The notes under the pieces were generated by a model. The model saw only the letters and a program-made list of their open reading frames with translations, was not told the origin of the DNA and did not search any database. DNA of 64,000 nucleotides from Natronococcus pandeyae (GTDB taxonomy: Archaea; Halobacteriota; Halobacteria; Halobacteriales; Natrialbaceae): the NCBI RefSeq assembly GCF_008122205.1, contig NZ_PHNJ01000005.1:62001-126000 (forward strand), given 5' to 3'. The number at the start of each line of letters is the position of its first letter. Within the stretch, counting starts at the first letter, position 1. The translations under genes were made by a program, and so were the position numbers. Positions 7,957 to 16,496 of this stretch are shown here, in pieces.

Positions 7957-8973
7957 ATGCGAATCGTTACGACGCTTCCCTCGGCGACCGAACTCGTCGC
8001 CGCGCTCGGCCTCGAGCCGGTCGGCCTCTCCCACGAGTGCGACTATCCGCCCGGCGTCGAGTCGATCCCCTCGATTACGCGCTCGCGCGTCGACGCCGAC
8101 GCCTCGAGCGGCGAGATCGATCGTCAGGTCCTCGAGATCGGCGAAACCGACGACGGCGTCTACGAGGTCGACGTCGAGCTCCTGGACGACCTCGAGCCCG
8201 ACCTGATCGTCACGCAGGCCATGTGCGACGTCTGCGCGGTCGACGAGGCCGTCGTCGCGGACGCGCTCGAGCGCATCGACGCGGATCCCGACGTCCTGAC
8301 CGTCGATCCTCACACCGTCGAGGACGTGCTCACCGACCTCGAGCGCGTCGGTCGCGCGACCGGCCTGGAGGAGCGCGCCAGCGACGTTCGTTCCGACCTC
8401 GAGGATCGAATCAGCGAGGTGCGTCGCACCTCGAGCAGTCGGACACAGTCCGACGATGCTGCCGTAGAGAGCCGGACGGCCGAGATCGACGACCGCGACC
8501 GGCCTCGAGTCGCGATCTTCGACTGGACGGATCCCGTCATGATCGCGGGCCACTGGACGGCCGAACTCGTCGACTGGGCCGGCGGGGAGTACGGGCTGGC
8601 CGACGTCGGCGAGCGCTCGCGGCCCAGGGAGTGGGAGGAAATCCGCGAGTACGATCCCGAACTCGTGATCGTCGCCCCCTGCGGATTCGACCTCGAGCAG
8701 ACCGCTGCTAATCGAACCGACCTCACCGAGCGCGAGGGGTGGGACGACCTCGCGGCGGTCCGGAACGACCGGGTCTGGGCGATAGACGGCCACCACTATC
8801 TCAACCGACCCGGGCCGCGACTCGTGGACACGCTCGAGGCGCTCGCCCCGATCGTCCAGCCGGAACTGTTCGACGGCCCGCCGGAGTCGGTGGCGGTGCC
8901 GTTCGACGACCTCGAGGCGCTCGAGTCGGACGGTCACGAGCCGACCGAGTCGCGAGCCGATCCGGCACCGTAG
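7957..8973 (+). CDS. BtuF/TroA-fold cobalamin- or metal-chelate-binding protein
   Basis: 338 residues. RIVTTLPSATELVAALGLE at the N-terminus and DLIVTQAMCDVCAV are typical of the BtuF-type helical-backbone binding fold. There is no signal peptide or lipobox, so it acts inside the cell, as in many haloarchaeal BtuF-like proteins, and is probably not a transporter subunit. Residues 154-167 are an in-frame palindromic insertion in the region linking the two lobes. The stop is two bases before the start of the JAMM gene, implying one transcript; the functional link is unknown. Confidence 0.82.
   Translation: MRIVTTLPSATELVAALGLEPVGLSHECDYPPGVESIPSITRSRVDADASSGEIDRQVLEIGETDDGVYEVDVELLDDLEPDLIVTQAMCDVCAVDEAVVADALERIDADPDVLTVDPHTVEDVLTDLERVGRATGLEERASDVRSDLEDRISEVRRTSSSRTQSDDAAVESRTAEIDDRDRPRVAIFDWTDPVMIAGHWTAELVDWAGGEYGLADVGERSRPREWEEIREYDPELVIVAPCGFDLEQTAANRTDLTEREGWDDLAAVRNDRVWAIDGHHYLNRPGPRLVDTLEALAPIVQPELFDGPPESVAVPFDDLEALESDGHEPTESRADPAP
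8416..8456 (+). repeat. In-frame double-hairpin element, copy 2
   Basis: GAGGTGC-gtc-GCACCTC, spacer GAGCAG, then TCGGAC-aca-GTCCGA and CGA; both stems are perfect. Read as EVRRTSSSRTQSDD. It differs from copy 1 at only a few positions and, like it, is preceded by CAGC. Confidence 0.85.
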
Positions 8974-8975
8974 CC

Positions 8976-9398
8976 GTGCTGGTCCTTCCACCCGAGATTC
9001 GGAACGCGATCGTACGCCGTGCTCGAGAGGGACGTCCACGGGAGATCTGCGGGGTCTTCGGCGGCAAGTACGAGAAGACGGGCCGGAGTATCGTTCGCTC
9101 GCAGTATCCGGCCGAAAACGTCGCCGAGACCCCCCGGACGCGGTACCGGATTGACCCCGAGGAACAGCTCGAGATCTTCGAGCGACTCGAGGATCGCGGC
9201 GAGGAGATCGTCGGCTTCTACCACTCCCACCCGCGCGGGCCGCCGCGACCGAGCAAGACCGATGCGGCCAGCGCGACCTGGCCGGATCGCTCCTACCTGA
9301 TCGTCTCGCTCGAACCGTTCGAGATCGGTTCCTGGCGCTGGCGCGCCTCCGACGACGGCGACGGCCGATTCGAGCGAGAAGACGTCGTGCTCGAATGA
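8976..9398 (+). CDS. JAMM/MPN+ metalloprotease, probable desampylase
   Basis: 140 residues from a GTG start two bases after the previous stop. The JAMM zinc motif is complete: Glu in EICGVFGG, then HSHPRGPPRPSKTD, which fits HxHx7SxxD exactly. Haloarchaeal proteins of this size and type include the Haloferax JAMM1 desampylase, which removes ubiquitin-like SAMP proteins from targets; assigning that activity here is by family. The Haloferax enzyme acts on SAMP1-MoaE conjugates, and a MoaE gene lies in this window at 19473. Confidence 0.85.
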   Translation: MLVLPPEIRNAIVRRAREGRPREICGVFGGKYEKTGRSIVRSQYPAENVAETPRTRYRIDPEEQLEIFERLEDRGEEIVGFYHSHPRGPPRPSKTDAASATWPDRSYLIVSLEPFEIGSWRWRASDDGDGRFEREDVVLE

Positions 9399-9611
9399 TC
9401 GTTTGACCCGTTGCCGGTATTTCGACAGCTATCCGACGCTGCTCCAGTTCGCCCTCGTCTTCCTCCGGAGCGGTGCGCTCGCGTCCGCAATCCGGCATCT
9501 CGTTCAGCCGTCACTTGTCGATTCGAACGCCCTTCCGTGACGAGGGCCGCGTCGCCGGATCCATCCACGTCTGAGCAGTATGTTCTTGTACCGTGACTTT
9601 CCAGCTAGTCT

Positions 9612-9725
9612 ATGGAAACGATAGGAACGGTCCTGTTCGTCGGCGTCTCGATCGGTATCGGCTACTCGTTTCTCCGGTGGTACTGGAACGGCGACGAGAG
9701 ACTCAACAGCGAGTGGTTCGGCTGA
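9612..9725 (+). CDS. Putative 37-residue single-span membrane peptide
   Basis: Short frame ATG to TGA. It begins METIGTVLFVGVSIGIGYSF, one hydrophobic span, followed by a Trp-rich RWYWNGDERLNSEWFG tail. The composition is unlike a random frame and it fills part of an otherwise empty gap. No promoter or paralogue was identified, so it may be spurious. The bases 9399-9611 hold nothing recognisable. Confidence 0.45.
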   Translation: METIGTVLFVGVSIGIGYSFLRWYWNGDERLNSEWFG

Positions 9726-9755
9726 CCCGCCGGCCGAGCCACTTGGTGTAGCCGG

Positions 9756-10196
9756 TTAGGAGTCGGACGACTCCTCCAGTTCGTCGGCCTTCTGTCTCGC
9801 CTTCGCCGCCTCCTCGCCGAACTCGGTGATCTCGTCCTCGAGTTTACTCCCGACGAGGTACTTGAAATCGTCCGGCATCAATCCGCGCTGGACGTCGACC
9901 GTGACCATCGCGTCACAGCCCTCGACGATCTCGGGCGCCCACTTCCCCTCCGCGAGCTTCGATTCGTCGGTGACGACGGCCTCGCCGTCTTCGACGTCGA
10001 TGAAGGCGGTCACGGTGTTCCAGATCTGCGGGTTGCTCGTCGTCGCCTCGTCGAAGAGGCCCTCGAGTCGGGACTCCCTGACTGGTTCGTCCCGCAGTTC
10101 GATAACCAGGTCCGTGAGCGCGTCGGCGATCGTTTCGTACTCCGCAGCCCTCTCGCGAAGCTCCTCCGGATCCGGTTCGTCGTCTCGAACTCCCAT
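9756..10196 (-). CDS. Conserved hypothetical protein, soluble
   Basis: 146 residues from the ATG at 10196, chosen because GGAGGGGAG, a strong Shine-Dalgarno sequence, sits about 5 bases before it and the upstream extension is Arg-rich noise. Helical N-terminus (PEELRERAAEYETIADALTDL), a strand-rich middle (NTVTAFIDVEDGEAVVTDES) and a Lys/Glu coiled tail. No cysteines or known motif. Function unknown. It lies about 100 bases downstream of the sulfatase gene on the same strand. Confidence 0.7.
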   Translation of the reverse strand: MGVRDDEPDPEELRERAAEYETIADALTDLVIELRDEPVRESRLEGLFDEATTSNPQIWNTVTAFIDVEDGEAVVTDESKLAEGKWAPEIVEGCDAMVTVDVQRGLMPDDFKYLVGSKLEDEITEFGEEAAKARQKADELEESSDS

Positions 10197-10298
10197 TAGC
10201 GACTCCCCTCCGTTGCGGTTGCGTCGACGGTCATGGACGATGGTAGCCGCCTCGGCACTGTAAACGTACGCTTCCATCTCCTACCGGCCGTCGATCCC

Positions 10299-11756
10299 TC
10301 AGTCAGCGAGGACGTCAGGCACCCACTTCCGGTTCGGATCCTCGGTCTCGTCCATCCAGTCGACCAGCCGGTTTCGCATCTCTCCGCGAGCGTCCTCGTA
10401 GCCGGGGTGATCGATCAGGTTCTGCAGTTCGGCCGGATCGTTCTCGAGATCGTACAGTTCGTCGATATCCGGGCCGTTGTAGACGTACTTGTAGCGCTTC
10501 GTGCGAACCATCCGCTGCGTGTAGAGGCCGAACTCGTCGCCGTGGTACTGCGCGAAGGTGGAGTCGGGCCGCTCCACGGACGCGTCGCCGTCGTTCTCGA
10601 GCAGCGGGAGGAGGCTCCGCGAATCGAACGAGTCCGGAACGTCGACGTCGCCCATCTCGAGGAACGTCGCCGCCAGATCGTGCAGGTGAACGGGGGCCTC
10701 ACAGACCGATCCCGGTTCGACGACGCCGGGCCAGCGCACCTGCAGCGGGATGTGGTAGGTGTCGTCGTACATCAGCGGCCCCTTGTTGAACTGGCGGTGG
10801 GCGCCGACGAAGTCGCCGTGATCCGAGGCGTGGACGACGGCGGTCTCCTCGGCAAGGCCGTGTTCCTCGAGGGCCTCGAGCACCCGCTCGAGTTGATCGT
10901 CGATCATCGTCACGAACCCCCAGTACTTCGCGATTGCCTCGGCCCAGGTCTCCCAGTCGAAGTCGGCGACGCCCCGATAGTGAAGGAAGTTCTCGTGGAC
11001 CTGTGGCTTCCCGTCGTAGGTCTCGGCGTAACTCTCGGGGCGCTCGACGTCGCCGGGGTCGTACATCGAGGCGTAGGGCTCGGGCACGACGTAGGGGTGG
11101 TGCGGGCCGTAGAAGTCGGCCCGGTGGAAGAACGGATCGTCCCGTTCGCCCGTCGCGTGGGCCTCGATCGCGTCGATCGTCCGCTCGGCGAGGAAGTACG
11201 CCCGCGTGTCCTCGACGTCGACGGGCGTCGTCGCGGCGACGAACGTCCCCTCTTCCCTGCCGCCGCGAGTGTAGATCTCGTCCTCGAGGTCGGTCTCCTC
11301 GACCGGCGTTCCTCGCTCCTCTCGGTACTCGCGGAACGCCTCGTCGATGTCGTCGTGGTGTTTGTCGCTGCCTCCGAGATAGGAGAAGCCGAAGTCCTCG
11401 GGCGTCTGGTCGTCCCCGACGTGCCACTTCCCAGTGTAAGTGAGTTCGTAGCCCGACTCGGCGAGCGCTTCGGAGAAGGTCGGCAGCTCCGTGGGGAGGT
11501 TCGACTGAATCGCGTCGGCCTCGTGGCTGTTGTTCAGCATGCCGTGGCCGTGGGGGAACCGGCCAGTAAGCAGGGATGCACGGGCGCTCGTACAGATGCT
11601 GATCGGCGTGAACGCCTGCTCGAAGCGCATCCCGTCGCTCGAGAGCCGATCCATCGTCTCGGTCTCGACCGGCGGACCGTCTGGCGCGGAACAATCGTAG
11701 CGTTCCTGATCGGTGAGGATGAGCAATACGTTCGGACGATCGTCTGCGTCAGCCAT
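10299..11756 (-). CDS. Arylsulfatase-type sulfatase
   Basis: 485 residues of the alkaline phosphatase superfamily, sulfatase branch. The N-terminus RPNVLLILTDQERYD gives the first metal-binding Asp, CTSARASLLTGR (near residue 58) is the formylglycine motif, and VVHASDHGDFVGAHRQFNKG gives the second metal site. The cysteine implies that a formylglycine-generating step is needed for activity; no such gene is in this window. No signal peptide is seen, so it is likely cytoplasmic. The substrate is unknown. Start at M(ADADDRPN) because the family begins just before RPN. Confidence 0.92.
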   Translation of the reverse strand: MADADDRPNVLLILTDQERYDCSAPDGPPVETETMDRLSSDGMRFEQAFTPISICTSARASLLTGRFPHGHGMLNNSHEADAIQSNLPTELPTFSEALAESGYELTYTGKWHVGDDQTPEDFGFSYLGGSDKHHDDIDEAFREYREERGTPVEETDLEDEIYTRGGREEGTFVAATTPVDVEDTRAYFLAERTIDAIEAHATGERDDPFFHRADFYGPHHPYVVPEPYASMYDPGDVERPESYAETYDGKPQVHENFLHYRGVADFDWETWAEAIAKYWGFVTMIDDQLERVLEALEEHGLAEETAVVHASDHGDFVGAHRQFNKGPLMYDDTYHIPLQVRWPGVVEPGSVCEAPVHLHDLAATFLEMGDVDVPDSFDSRSLLPLLENDGDASVERPDSTFAQYHGDEFGLYTQRMVRTKRYKYVYNGPDIDELYDLENDPAELQNLIDHPGYEDARGEMRNRLVDWMDETEDPNRKWVPDVLAD

Positions 11757-11887
11757 CGGCCGACGTACGGCAGGGTCGCAGTTAACGCTGCTCCTGGCAG
11801 TCGGTCGATCCGACAGGCGGAGCAGGCCGAGGCGGTTCACGCACGAAAACCACATCGTTCAAGAGCTACCTGTTCGACGTCTTCCAC

Positions 11888-12055
11888 GTGCCGATCGCGT
11901 ACTGCAGCGAGTGCGACTGGGAACGCCGGATCGACGACGAAGCGAGCGCCGAACTCAATCAGGCGATGATCGACCACTACGTCGAGACTGGACACTCGGT
12001 CGAACAACGAGCGGAGAGCGACGAGCGACGGGTGGACCGCGAACCGGAGCTGTAG
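11888..12055 (+). CDS. Small C2H2-like zinc protein (55 aa)
   Basis: A frame too short for most gene finders, starting at GTG 11888. CSECDW near the start and HYVETGH about 25 residues later give a CxxC/HxxxxxH pair, a plausible zinc finger. The frame is open upstream to about 11830 without ATG, so the start is uncertain. It is divergent from the sulfatase gene. Similar short zinc proteins are common in haloarchaea; no function is claimed. Confidence 0.5.
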   Translation: MPIAYCSECDWERRIDDEASAELNQAMIDHYVETGHSVEQRAESDERRVDREPEL

Positions 12056-12188
12056 GCGTTCTCTCGCCCCGTTCGAGCGGACCGCTTCCCAGACGGGAAT
12101 CCGATTCGCTGTTCCAACCCGCCGTAACCGCGCTATACCAACCAGTAGACGTGGGATAACTACTATCGGAAGCGGACTGTTCTGGTCT

Positions 12189-12743
12189 ATGTGGCCCTGG
12201 GGCCATTTCGGCGTCGCGTACATCCTGTATTCGCTGTACTCTCGCGGACGGTTTCGACGACCGCCGCGTCCGGGACCAGCGCTGGCAGTGGCAATCGGCT
12301 CGCAGTTCCCAGATCTGATCGACAAACCGCTCGCCTGGTGGCTCGGCGTTCTTCCGAGCGGCCGATCGCTCGCTCACTCGTTGCTGTTCGCGGCGGGACT
12401 GATCGTCGTCGTGTACGCCATCGGATTCGCCCTCGACCGAGTCGAAACGGCCACCGCGTTCGTTATCGCACACCTGTCTCACCTCGTGGCCGATCTTTCG
12501 CCACGGGTAGTTCTCGGATATCCGTTCGGCAGCGAGTTTCTGTTCTGGCCGTTCCTTCCGTACCAGGAGTTCGGGTACGCCGAGCGGGTTTTCGAGCCGC
12601 CTGCAGTCGTCGAACTGCTCGTGACACCGTTTACCGACCCGCTTACGTTCTTCGTATTCGAGTTCGCGCTGTTCGGATTGGCTCTCGGACTCTGGTACGC
12701 CGACGGCTGTCCGGGGATCCAGTACGTTCGCTCCCGGCAGTGA
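12189..12743 (+). CDS. YdjM/DUF457-like membrane metal-dependent hydrolase
   Basis: 184 residues with about four membrane segments. It begins MWPWGHFGVAYILY; GSQFPDLIDKP, RSLAHSLLF and HLSHLVADLS are the conserved His/Asp motifs of the YdjM (LexA-regulated membrane hydrolase) family. The histidines would sit at the membrane face. Substrates of the family are not established. Stand-alone gene, convergent with hisS. Confidence 0.8.
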   Translation: MWPWGHFGVAYILYSLYSRGRFRRPPRPGPALAVAIGSQFPDLIDKPLAWWLGVLPSGRSLAHSLLFAAGLIVVVYAIGFALDRVETATAFVIAHLSHLVADLSPRVVLGYPFGSEFLFWPFLPYQEFGYAERVFEPPAVVELLVTPFTDPLTFFVFEFALFGLALGLWYADGCPGIQYVRSRQ

Positions 12744-12832
12744 GTCTGGAAAACTCGGTTCGTCCGTCGACGGAAACGGTGACCGGTCGGACGAGCGCGC
12801 TCGGTCTCGAGACGAACCCGGTCCGACTACCG

Positions 12833-14131
12833 TTACGAGAAGTCCTCGAACGTCGGCCGCTCGCGGTCGCCGGGGAAGTCGTCGACGGCGGTCTGGACCT
12901 GCTCGCCCGATTCCATGTCTTTGATCGTCACCTCGTCGTTCTCGAGGTCCTGCTCGCCGACGATGACGACCGTCTCGGCGTTGATCGAGTCGGCGTAGTT
13001 CAACTGCGAGCCGAACGAGCGGCCAGCGACGTCCGTCTCGACGACGTGTCCGCGATCGCGCAGTTCGCGCGTGATTCGAGCGGCCTCGGCGCGTGTGTCG
13101 CCGACCTGGAGCACGTAGTAGTCCGTCGTCACTTCCTCCTCGGGCCAGACGCCCGCCCGCTGCATCAGGAGCGGCAGCGTCGCGTGGCCGGGGGCGACGC
13201 CGACCGCGGGGGTCGGCTGGCCGCCGAAGCTCTCGATGAGGTCGTCGTAGCGGCCGCCGCCGAAGATCGATCGGGAGACCTCGCCGGCGGAGTCGAAGCA
13301 CTCGAAGACGACGCCCGTGTAGTAGTCCAGTCCCCGCGCCGTCTCGAGCGAGATCGTACAGTGCTCTCGAGCGCCGAAGTCCTCGGCGGCCGCGAGCACG
13401 TTCTGGAGGTTCTCGACGGCCGCGGTGACACGTTCAGTGTTGGCGAAGGATTCGACGGCCTCGAGGTCGCCGGCGGCGACGAGGTCGTCGAACTCGGCCG
13501 CCTGATCGTACGTGAGGCCGGCCTCGAACAGCAGGTCGTGGTACTCGGCCTGTGAGATCTTGTCCGATTTGTCGACCGCACGGATGGCCTCGTCGACGTC
13601 GACGTCCCCCTCGTAGGTCTCGAGGACGCCCCCCAGAATATCGCGGTGGGAAATTCGGAACTCGAAGTGGTCGCCGGTCAGGCCGAGTCCCGTCATCGCG
13701 TCCGCGGCCCACGCGAGGATCTCGGCGTCGGCCTCGGGCTCGGAAGAGCCGAAGATGTCGACGTTGGTCTGGTAGAACTCCCGCTGGCGGCCCTGCTGGA
13801 CCTGTTCGTAGCGCCAGAACGGACGCGTCGAGAACCACTTGATCGGCTTCGAAAGCTCCTGTTGTTTCGCCACGACCATCCGGGCGACCGTCGGGGTGAG
13901 TTCAGGGGTCAGCGTGACGTGGCGACCGCCCTGATCCTCGAAGGCGTACAGTTCTTCGACGATCTCGTCGCCGCTCTTGTCGGTCCACATCTCGGCGCGC
14001 TCTAAGGCCGGCGTTCCGATCTCGCGGAAGCCGTACTGGCGGGCGGTGTCCTCCAGGACGTCGATGGTCGCCCGTCTGGCGGCCATCTCGCCGGGGTAGA
14101 AGTCACGAAAGCCCTTGATCCCGTCGTACAT
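12833..14131 (-). CDS. hisS: Histidyl-tRNA synthetase
   Basis: 432-residue class II synthetase that charges tRNA-His. It begins MYDGIKGFRDFYPGEM. Motif 1/2 regions are seen in TLTPELTPTVARM and FSTRPFWRYEQVQQGRQREFYQ, the histidine-specific LETARGLDYYTGVVFE follows, and motif 3 is FGGGRYDDLIESFGG. The C-terminal anticodon-binding domain covers about residues 335-432. The length is normal. A single gene between convergent and divergent neighbours. Confidence 0.97.
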   Translation of the reverse strand: MYDGIKGFRDFYPGEMAARRATIDVLEDTARQYGFREIGTPALERAEMWTDKSGDEIVEELYAFEDQGGRHVTLTPELTPTVARMVVAKQQELSKPIKWFSTRPFWRYEQVQQGRQREFYQTNVDIFGSSEPEADAEILAWAADAMTGLGLTGDHFEFRISHRDILGGVLETYEGDVDVDEAIRAVDKSDKISQAEYHDLLFEAGLTYDQAAEFDDLVAAGDLEAVESFANTERVTAAVENLQNVLAAAEDFGAREHCTISLETARGLDYYTGVVFECFDSAGEVSRSIFGGGRYDDLIESFGGQPTPAVGVAPGHATLPLLMQRAGVWPEEEVTTDYYVLQVGDTRAEAARITRELRDRGHVVETDVAGRSFGSQLNYADSINAETVVIVGEQDLENDEVTIKDMESGEQVQTAVDDFPGDRERPTFEDFS

Positions 14132-14297
14132 ACGACACCGTTCGGCGACGGCGGACTTCTAACCTTTCGTTTGACGATACGCCAGCTATCGCACGGAACG
14201 ACTCGTTCGCAAACTCTACCTCGGCGCACTTTCGACGGACAGCCTCGAGACGACTTTCGCTGGTTGAACCGGTGTTCCCGTTCTCAGGAGTATGAAT

Positions 14298-14303
14298 TTA
14301 TTC
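14298..14303 (+). promoter_or_regulatory. TATA-like box of the TspO gene
   Basis: TTTATT about 25 bases before ATG 14325. It decides the start: transcription would begin at or next to that ATG, leaving the upstream ATG inside the promoter. Confidence 0.5.
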
Positions 14304-14324
14304 GGAACTCGTGGTACTGGCCGT

Positions 14325-14852
14325 ATGTTCACACTGGATCGAAACGCCGAGGTGGAACTCCGCGGTCAAGACGGCGACAGCGAGTGGCGAGAACTGGCCT
14401 CGGCGATCGCGTTCTGCGAACTCACCGGCGTCGTCCCCGGCCTCATCACTGCAGACGCGAGAGAGAACTGGTATCCGACGCTCGAGAAACCACCGCGAAC
14501 ACCTCCGGACTGGGCGTTTCCTCCCGTCTGGACCGTGTTGTTCGCCGCGATGGGGGTTGCGTGGCACCTGATCCGGAGAGCGCGAACCGGGGATACGGCC
14601 CGAAAACGGCGAGCCGAAGGACTGTTTCTCCTCCAGTTGGCTCTGAACGCGCTCTGGACGCTCGTCTTCTTCGGCCGACGGTCGACCTTCGGCGGTCTTG
14701 TCGTCATCGCGCTGCTTGGTCCAGCGATCGCGTTGACGCTCGCGGCGTTCGCCCGGGTCGATCGCCGCGCGGCGCTGTTGCTCGTCCCGTACCTGCTCTG
14801 GGTCGCGTTCGCGACGACGATCAACTACAGAATCTGGAAACGCAACCGGTGA
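14325..14852 (+). CDS. TspO/MBR family membrane protein
   Basis: 175 residues from the inner ATG. WYPTLEKPPRTPPDWAFPPVW, NALWTLVFFG and FATTINYRIWKRN are hallmark TspO (tryptophan-rich sensory protein) motifs, and five helices fit. Family members bind porphyrins and cholesterol-like ligands and affect tetrapyrrole metabolism. An upstream in-frame ATG at 14292 exists, but it overlaps the TATA-like box TTTATT, which lies 22-27 bases before 14325, so leaderless initiation at 14325 is more likely. Confidence 0.88.
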   Translation: MFTLDRNAEVELRGQDGDSEWRELASAIAFCELTGVVPGLITADARENWYPTLEKPPRTPPDWAFPPVWTVLFAAMGVAWHLIRRARTGDTARKRRAEGLFLLQLALNALWTLVFFGRRSTFGGLVVIALLGPAIALTLAAFARVDRRAALLLVPYLLWVAFATTINYRIWKRNR

Positions 14853-14870
14853 CGAACGCCCGCCCGTCGG

Positions 14871-15461
14871 TCACCGGACGTCGGTCACGTACGTCTGCTC
14901 GTGGTCCGGGAAGAGGTCCCCGACGGCCGCCGGACCGTCTTCCTCGGCGATGAGCGTCCGTAGCTCTGCCTCGTAGTCCGCCCGATCGATCGCCTCGCTC
15001 GGGCCGACGGTCACCTCGAGGTGGGACTCGACGAGCCGATCCACTGCGGTCCGGCCGAAGCCGGACAGCGGCGCGATGTAGTCGACGTCGTGGCGATCCT
15101 CGAGGCTCTGGGCCTGCGCCCGGGAGACGGTCGGGACGCGGTCGTCCCGGCGGGTTCCGTCGGCGATCGCGTCGAACCCCCGCTCGGCGAGTTCCTCGAG
15201 TGCGTGCAGGTGGACGTGCTGGATCCCGTTTCGGGGGAAGCCGTCCTCGCGGATGATCTCGACCGCTTCGTCGGCCACGTCGGGGTCGAGTTCGAGCCGT
15301 TCGAACTCGAAACCAGCCGTCTCGGCGGTTTTGCGGGCGTGTTTCCAGTCGTCGCTGATGCCGAACTGGGCCGTCGTCAGCGTGACGTCGTAGAACTCCT
15401 CGAGCAAGAGCGCTGCGAGCGTCGAATCCTTCCCCCCGCTGTAGAGCAGTCCGAGCTCCAT
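14871..15461 (-). CDS. PP-loop ATPase (asparagine-synthase/tRNA-thiolation fold)
   Basis: 196 residues. YSGGKDSTLAALLL at residues 7-20 is the PP-loop (SGGKDS) that binds ATP and adenylates a substrate; ADGTRRDDRVP is typical of the related small archaeal group. The substrate is not known. Its ATG overlaps the TAA stop of the PDCD5 gene by one base (TAATG), so translation is probably coupled. It is the third gene of the eS19-PDCD5 transcript, suggesting a link to translation or RNA modification. Confidence 0.85.
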   Translation of the reverse strand: MELGLLYSGGKDSTLAALLLEEFYDVTLTTAQFGISDDWKHARKTAETAGFEFERLELDPDVADEAVEIIREDGFPRNGIQHVHLHALEELAERGFDAIADGTRRDDRVPTVSRAQAQSLEDRHDVDYIAPLSGFGRTAVDRLVESHLEVTVGPSEAIDRADYEAELRTLIAEEDGPAAVGDLFPDHEQTYVTDVR

Positions 15462-15811
15462 TACCGGCGCTTGATATCGAAGCTCTTCGAGTCGGGCTTG
15501 AGTTCCTGGAGGAGCTGTTTCATCTTCTCGTCGTCGATCTTGCCCTGGATGCGGCCGCTCCGGGCCAGCGCGACGACCTGTTGCTCGACCTGTTCGCCGA
15601 ACTGCTGTTTGCTCATCTTGACGGTGTTGAGCCGCTTTCGCGCGTCGTCGGTCAGATGCTGCCGGAGCACCGCCTGTTTCTGCGCTTCGGCCTGCTGCTG
15701 GGCGGCTTCCTGGGCACCCTCGTCGCCCTGCGATTCGGCACGATCCTGGAGCTGCTCCATTTTCTTCTGTCGAAGCTCCTCGAGTTTCTCTTCGTCTGGT
15801 GAACCACTCAT
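15461..15811 (-). CDS. PDCD5-related DNA-binding protein
   Basis: 116 residues of the archaeal/eukaryal PDCD5 (TFAR19) family: an acidic N-terminal helix, a Gln/Ala-rich coiled segment ([12 protein letters not shown]) and the three-helix core ending in a basic FDIKRR tail. The bacterial role is absent; archaeal members bind DNA or chaperones in vitro. Start at [13 protein letters not shown], the family start. It follows eS19 and overlaps the PP-loop gene. Confidence 0.92.
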   Translation of the reverse strand: MSGSPDEEKLEELRQKKMEQLQDRAESQGDEGAQEAAQQQAEAQKQAVLRQHLTDDARKRLNTVKMSKQQFGEQVEQQVVALARSGRIQGKIDDEKMKQLLQELKPDSKSFDIKRR

Positions 15812-15916
15812 AGCTATACTCTCTCTTTGCTTGGGAACGGGGAAAATGATTACGGACGACGGCAGCGACGCCACTGGTGCGGTGTGCGCCGCGAAAACGA
15901 GCTTCCGGTCTGCGTC

Positions 15917-16372
15917 TTACGCGTAGCGCTCGAGTTCCGGCCGATCGAGCTCCTCGAGAACGTTGCCGGCGGTGTCGTCGAGCAGACTCTGTCCCTCGGG
16001 GGTGATGCGACGGCCCTCACCCTCGGCGGTCTCGACGAGGTCCTCCTCTTCGAGCTGCTGGAGGATCGTCCGGATCACGTTTCGCGAGCCGTCGGTCCGC
16101 TGGTCGGGCGCGACGCGGTAGCGGTTCGAGCCACTCTTGCCGCCGCCGTACTCGGTCGAGAGTCGTTCGACACCGATGGGGCCGCGGTCGGAAACCTTCC
16201 GCAGGAGGCTCGCGGCGCGAGTCGCCCAGAAGTCCTCCTGTTCGGGTGGCAGTTCGCGGTCGACGCCAGTCTTGCTGAACTGACTCCAGTCCGGTTCGTC
16301 GAGTCGGCCGTCGAGGTCCTCGGCGAGTGCCTCGATGAGGTCGTCCGCCGGAACGTCATACATCGTAGCCAT
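15917..16372 (-). CDS. rps19e: Ribosomal protein eS19
   Basis: 151 residues. MATMYDVPADDLIEALAEDL, DFWATRAASLLRKV and GGGKSGSNRYRVAP are signature stretches of eS19, a small-subunit protein needed for late 30S maturation. Start at ATG 16372. On the minus strand a TATA-like TTAAAT lies about 27 bases before it, which suits a leaderless message. First gene of the eS19-PDCD5-PP-loop unit, divergent from thiL. Confidence 0.97.
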   Translation of the reverse strand: MATMYDVPADDLIEALAEDLDGRLDEPDWSQFSKTGVDRELPPEQEDFWATRAASLLRKVSDRGPIGVERLSTEYGGGKSGSNRYRVAPDQRTDGSRNVIRTILQQLEEEDLVETAEGEGRRITPEGQSLLDDTAGNVLEELDRPELERYA

Positions 16373-16496
16373 TGGCGTTGGGTTTCCTTCCGCGGCATTT
16401 AAGACCATCGTTGTTCCCCGAGCTCGCCCCCGTGGGCGGGTCTTCGGCCGGTCGCGGTTCGGGTCGTTTTTCGTCGTGGGGGGTGAAACGGTCGGT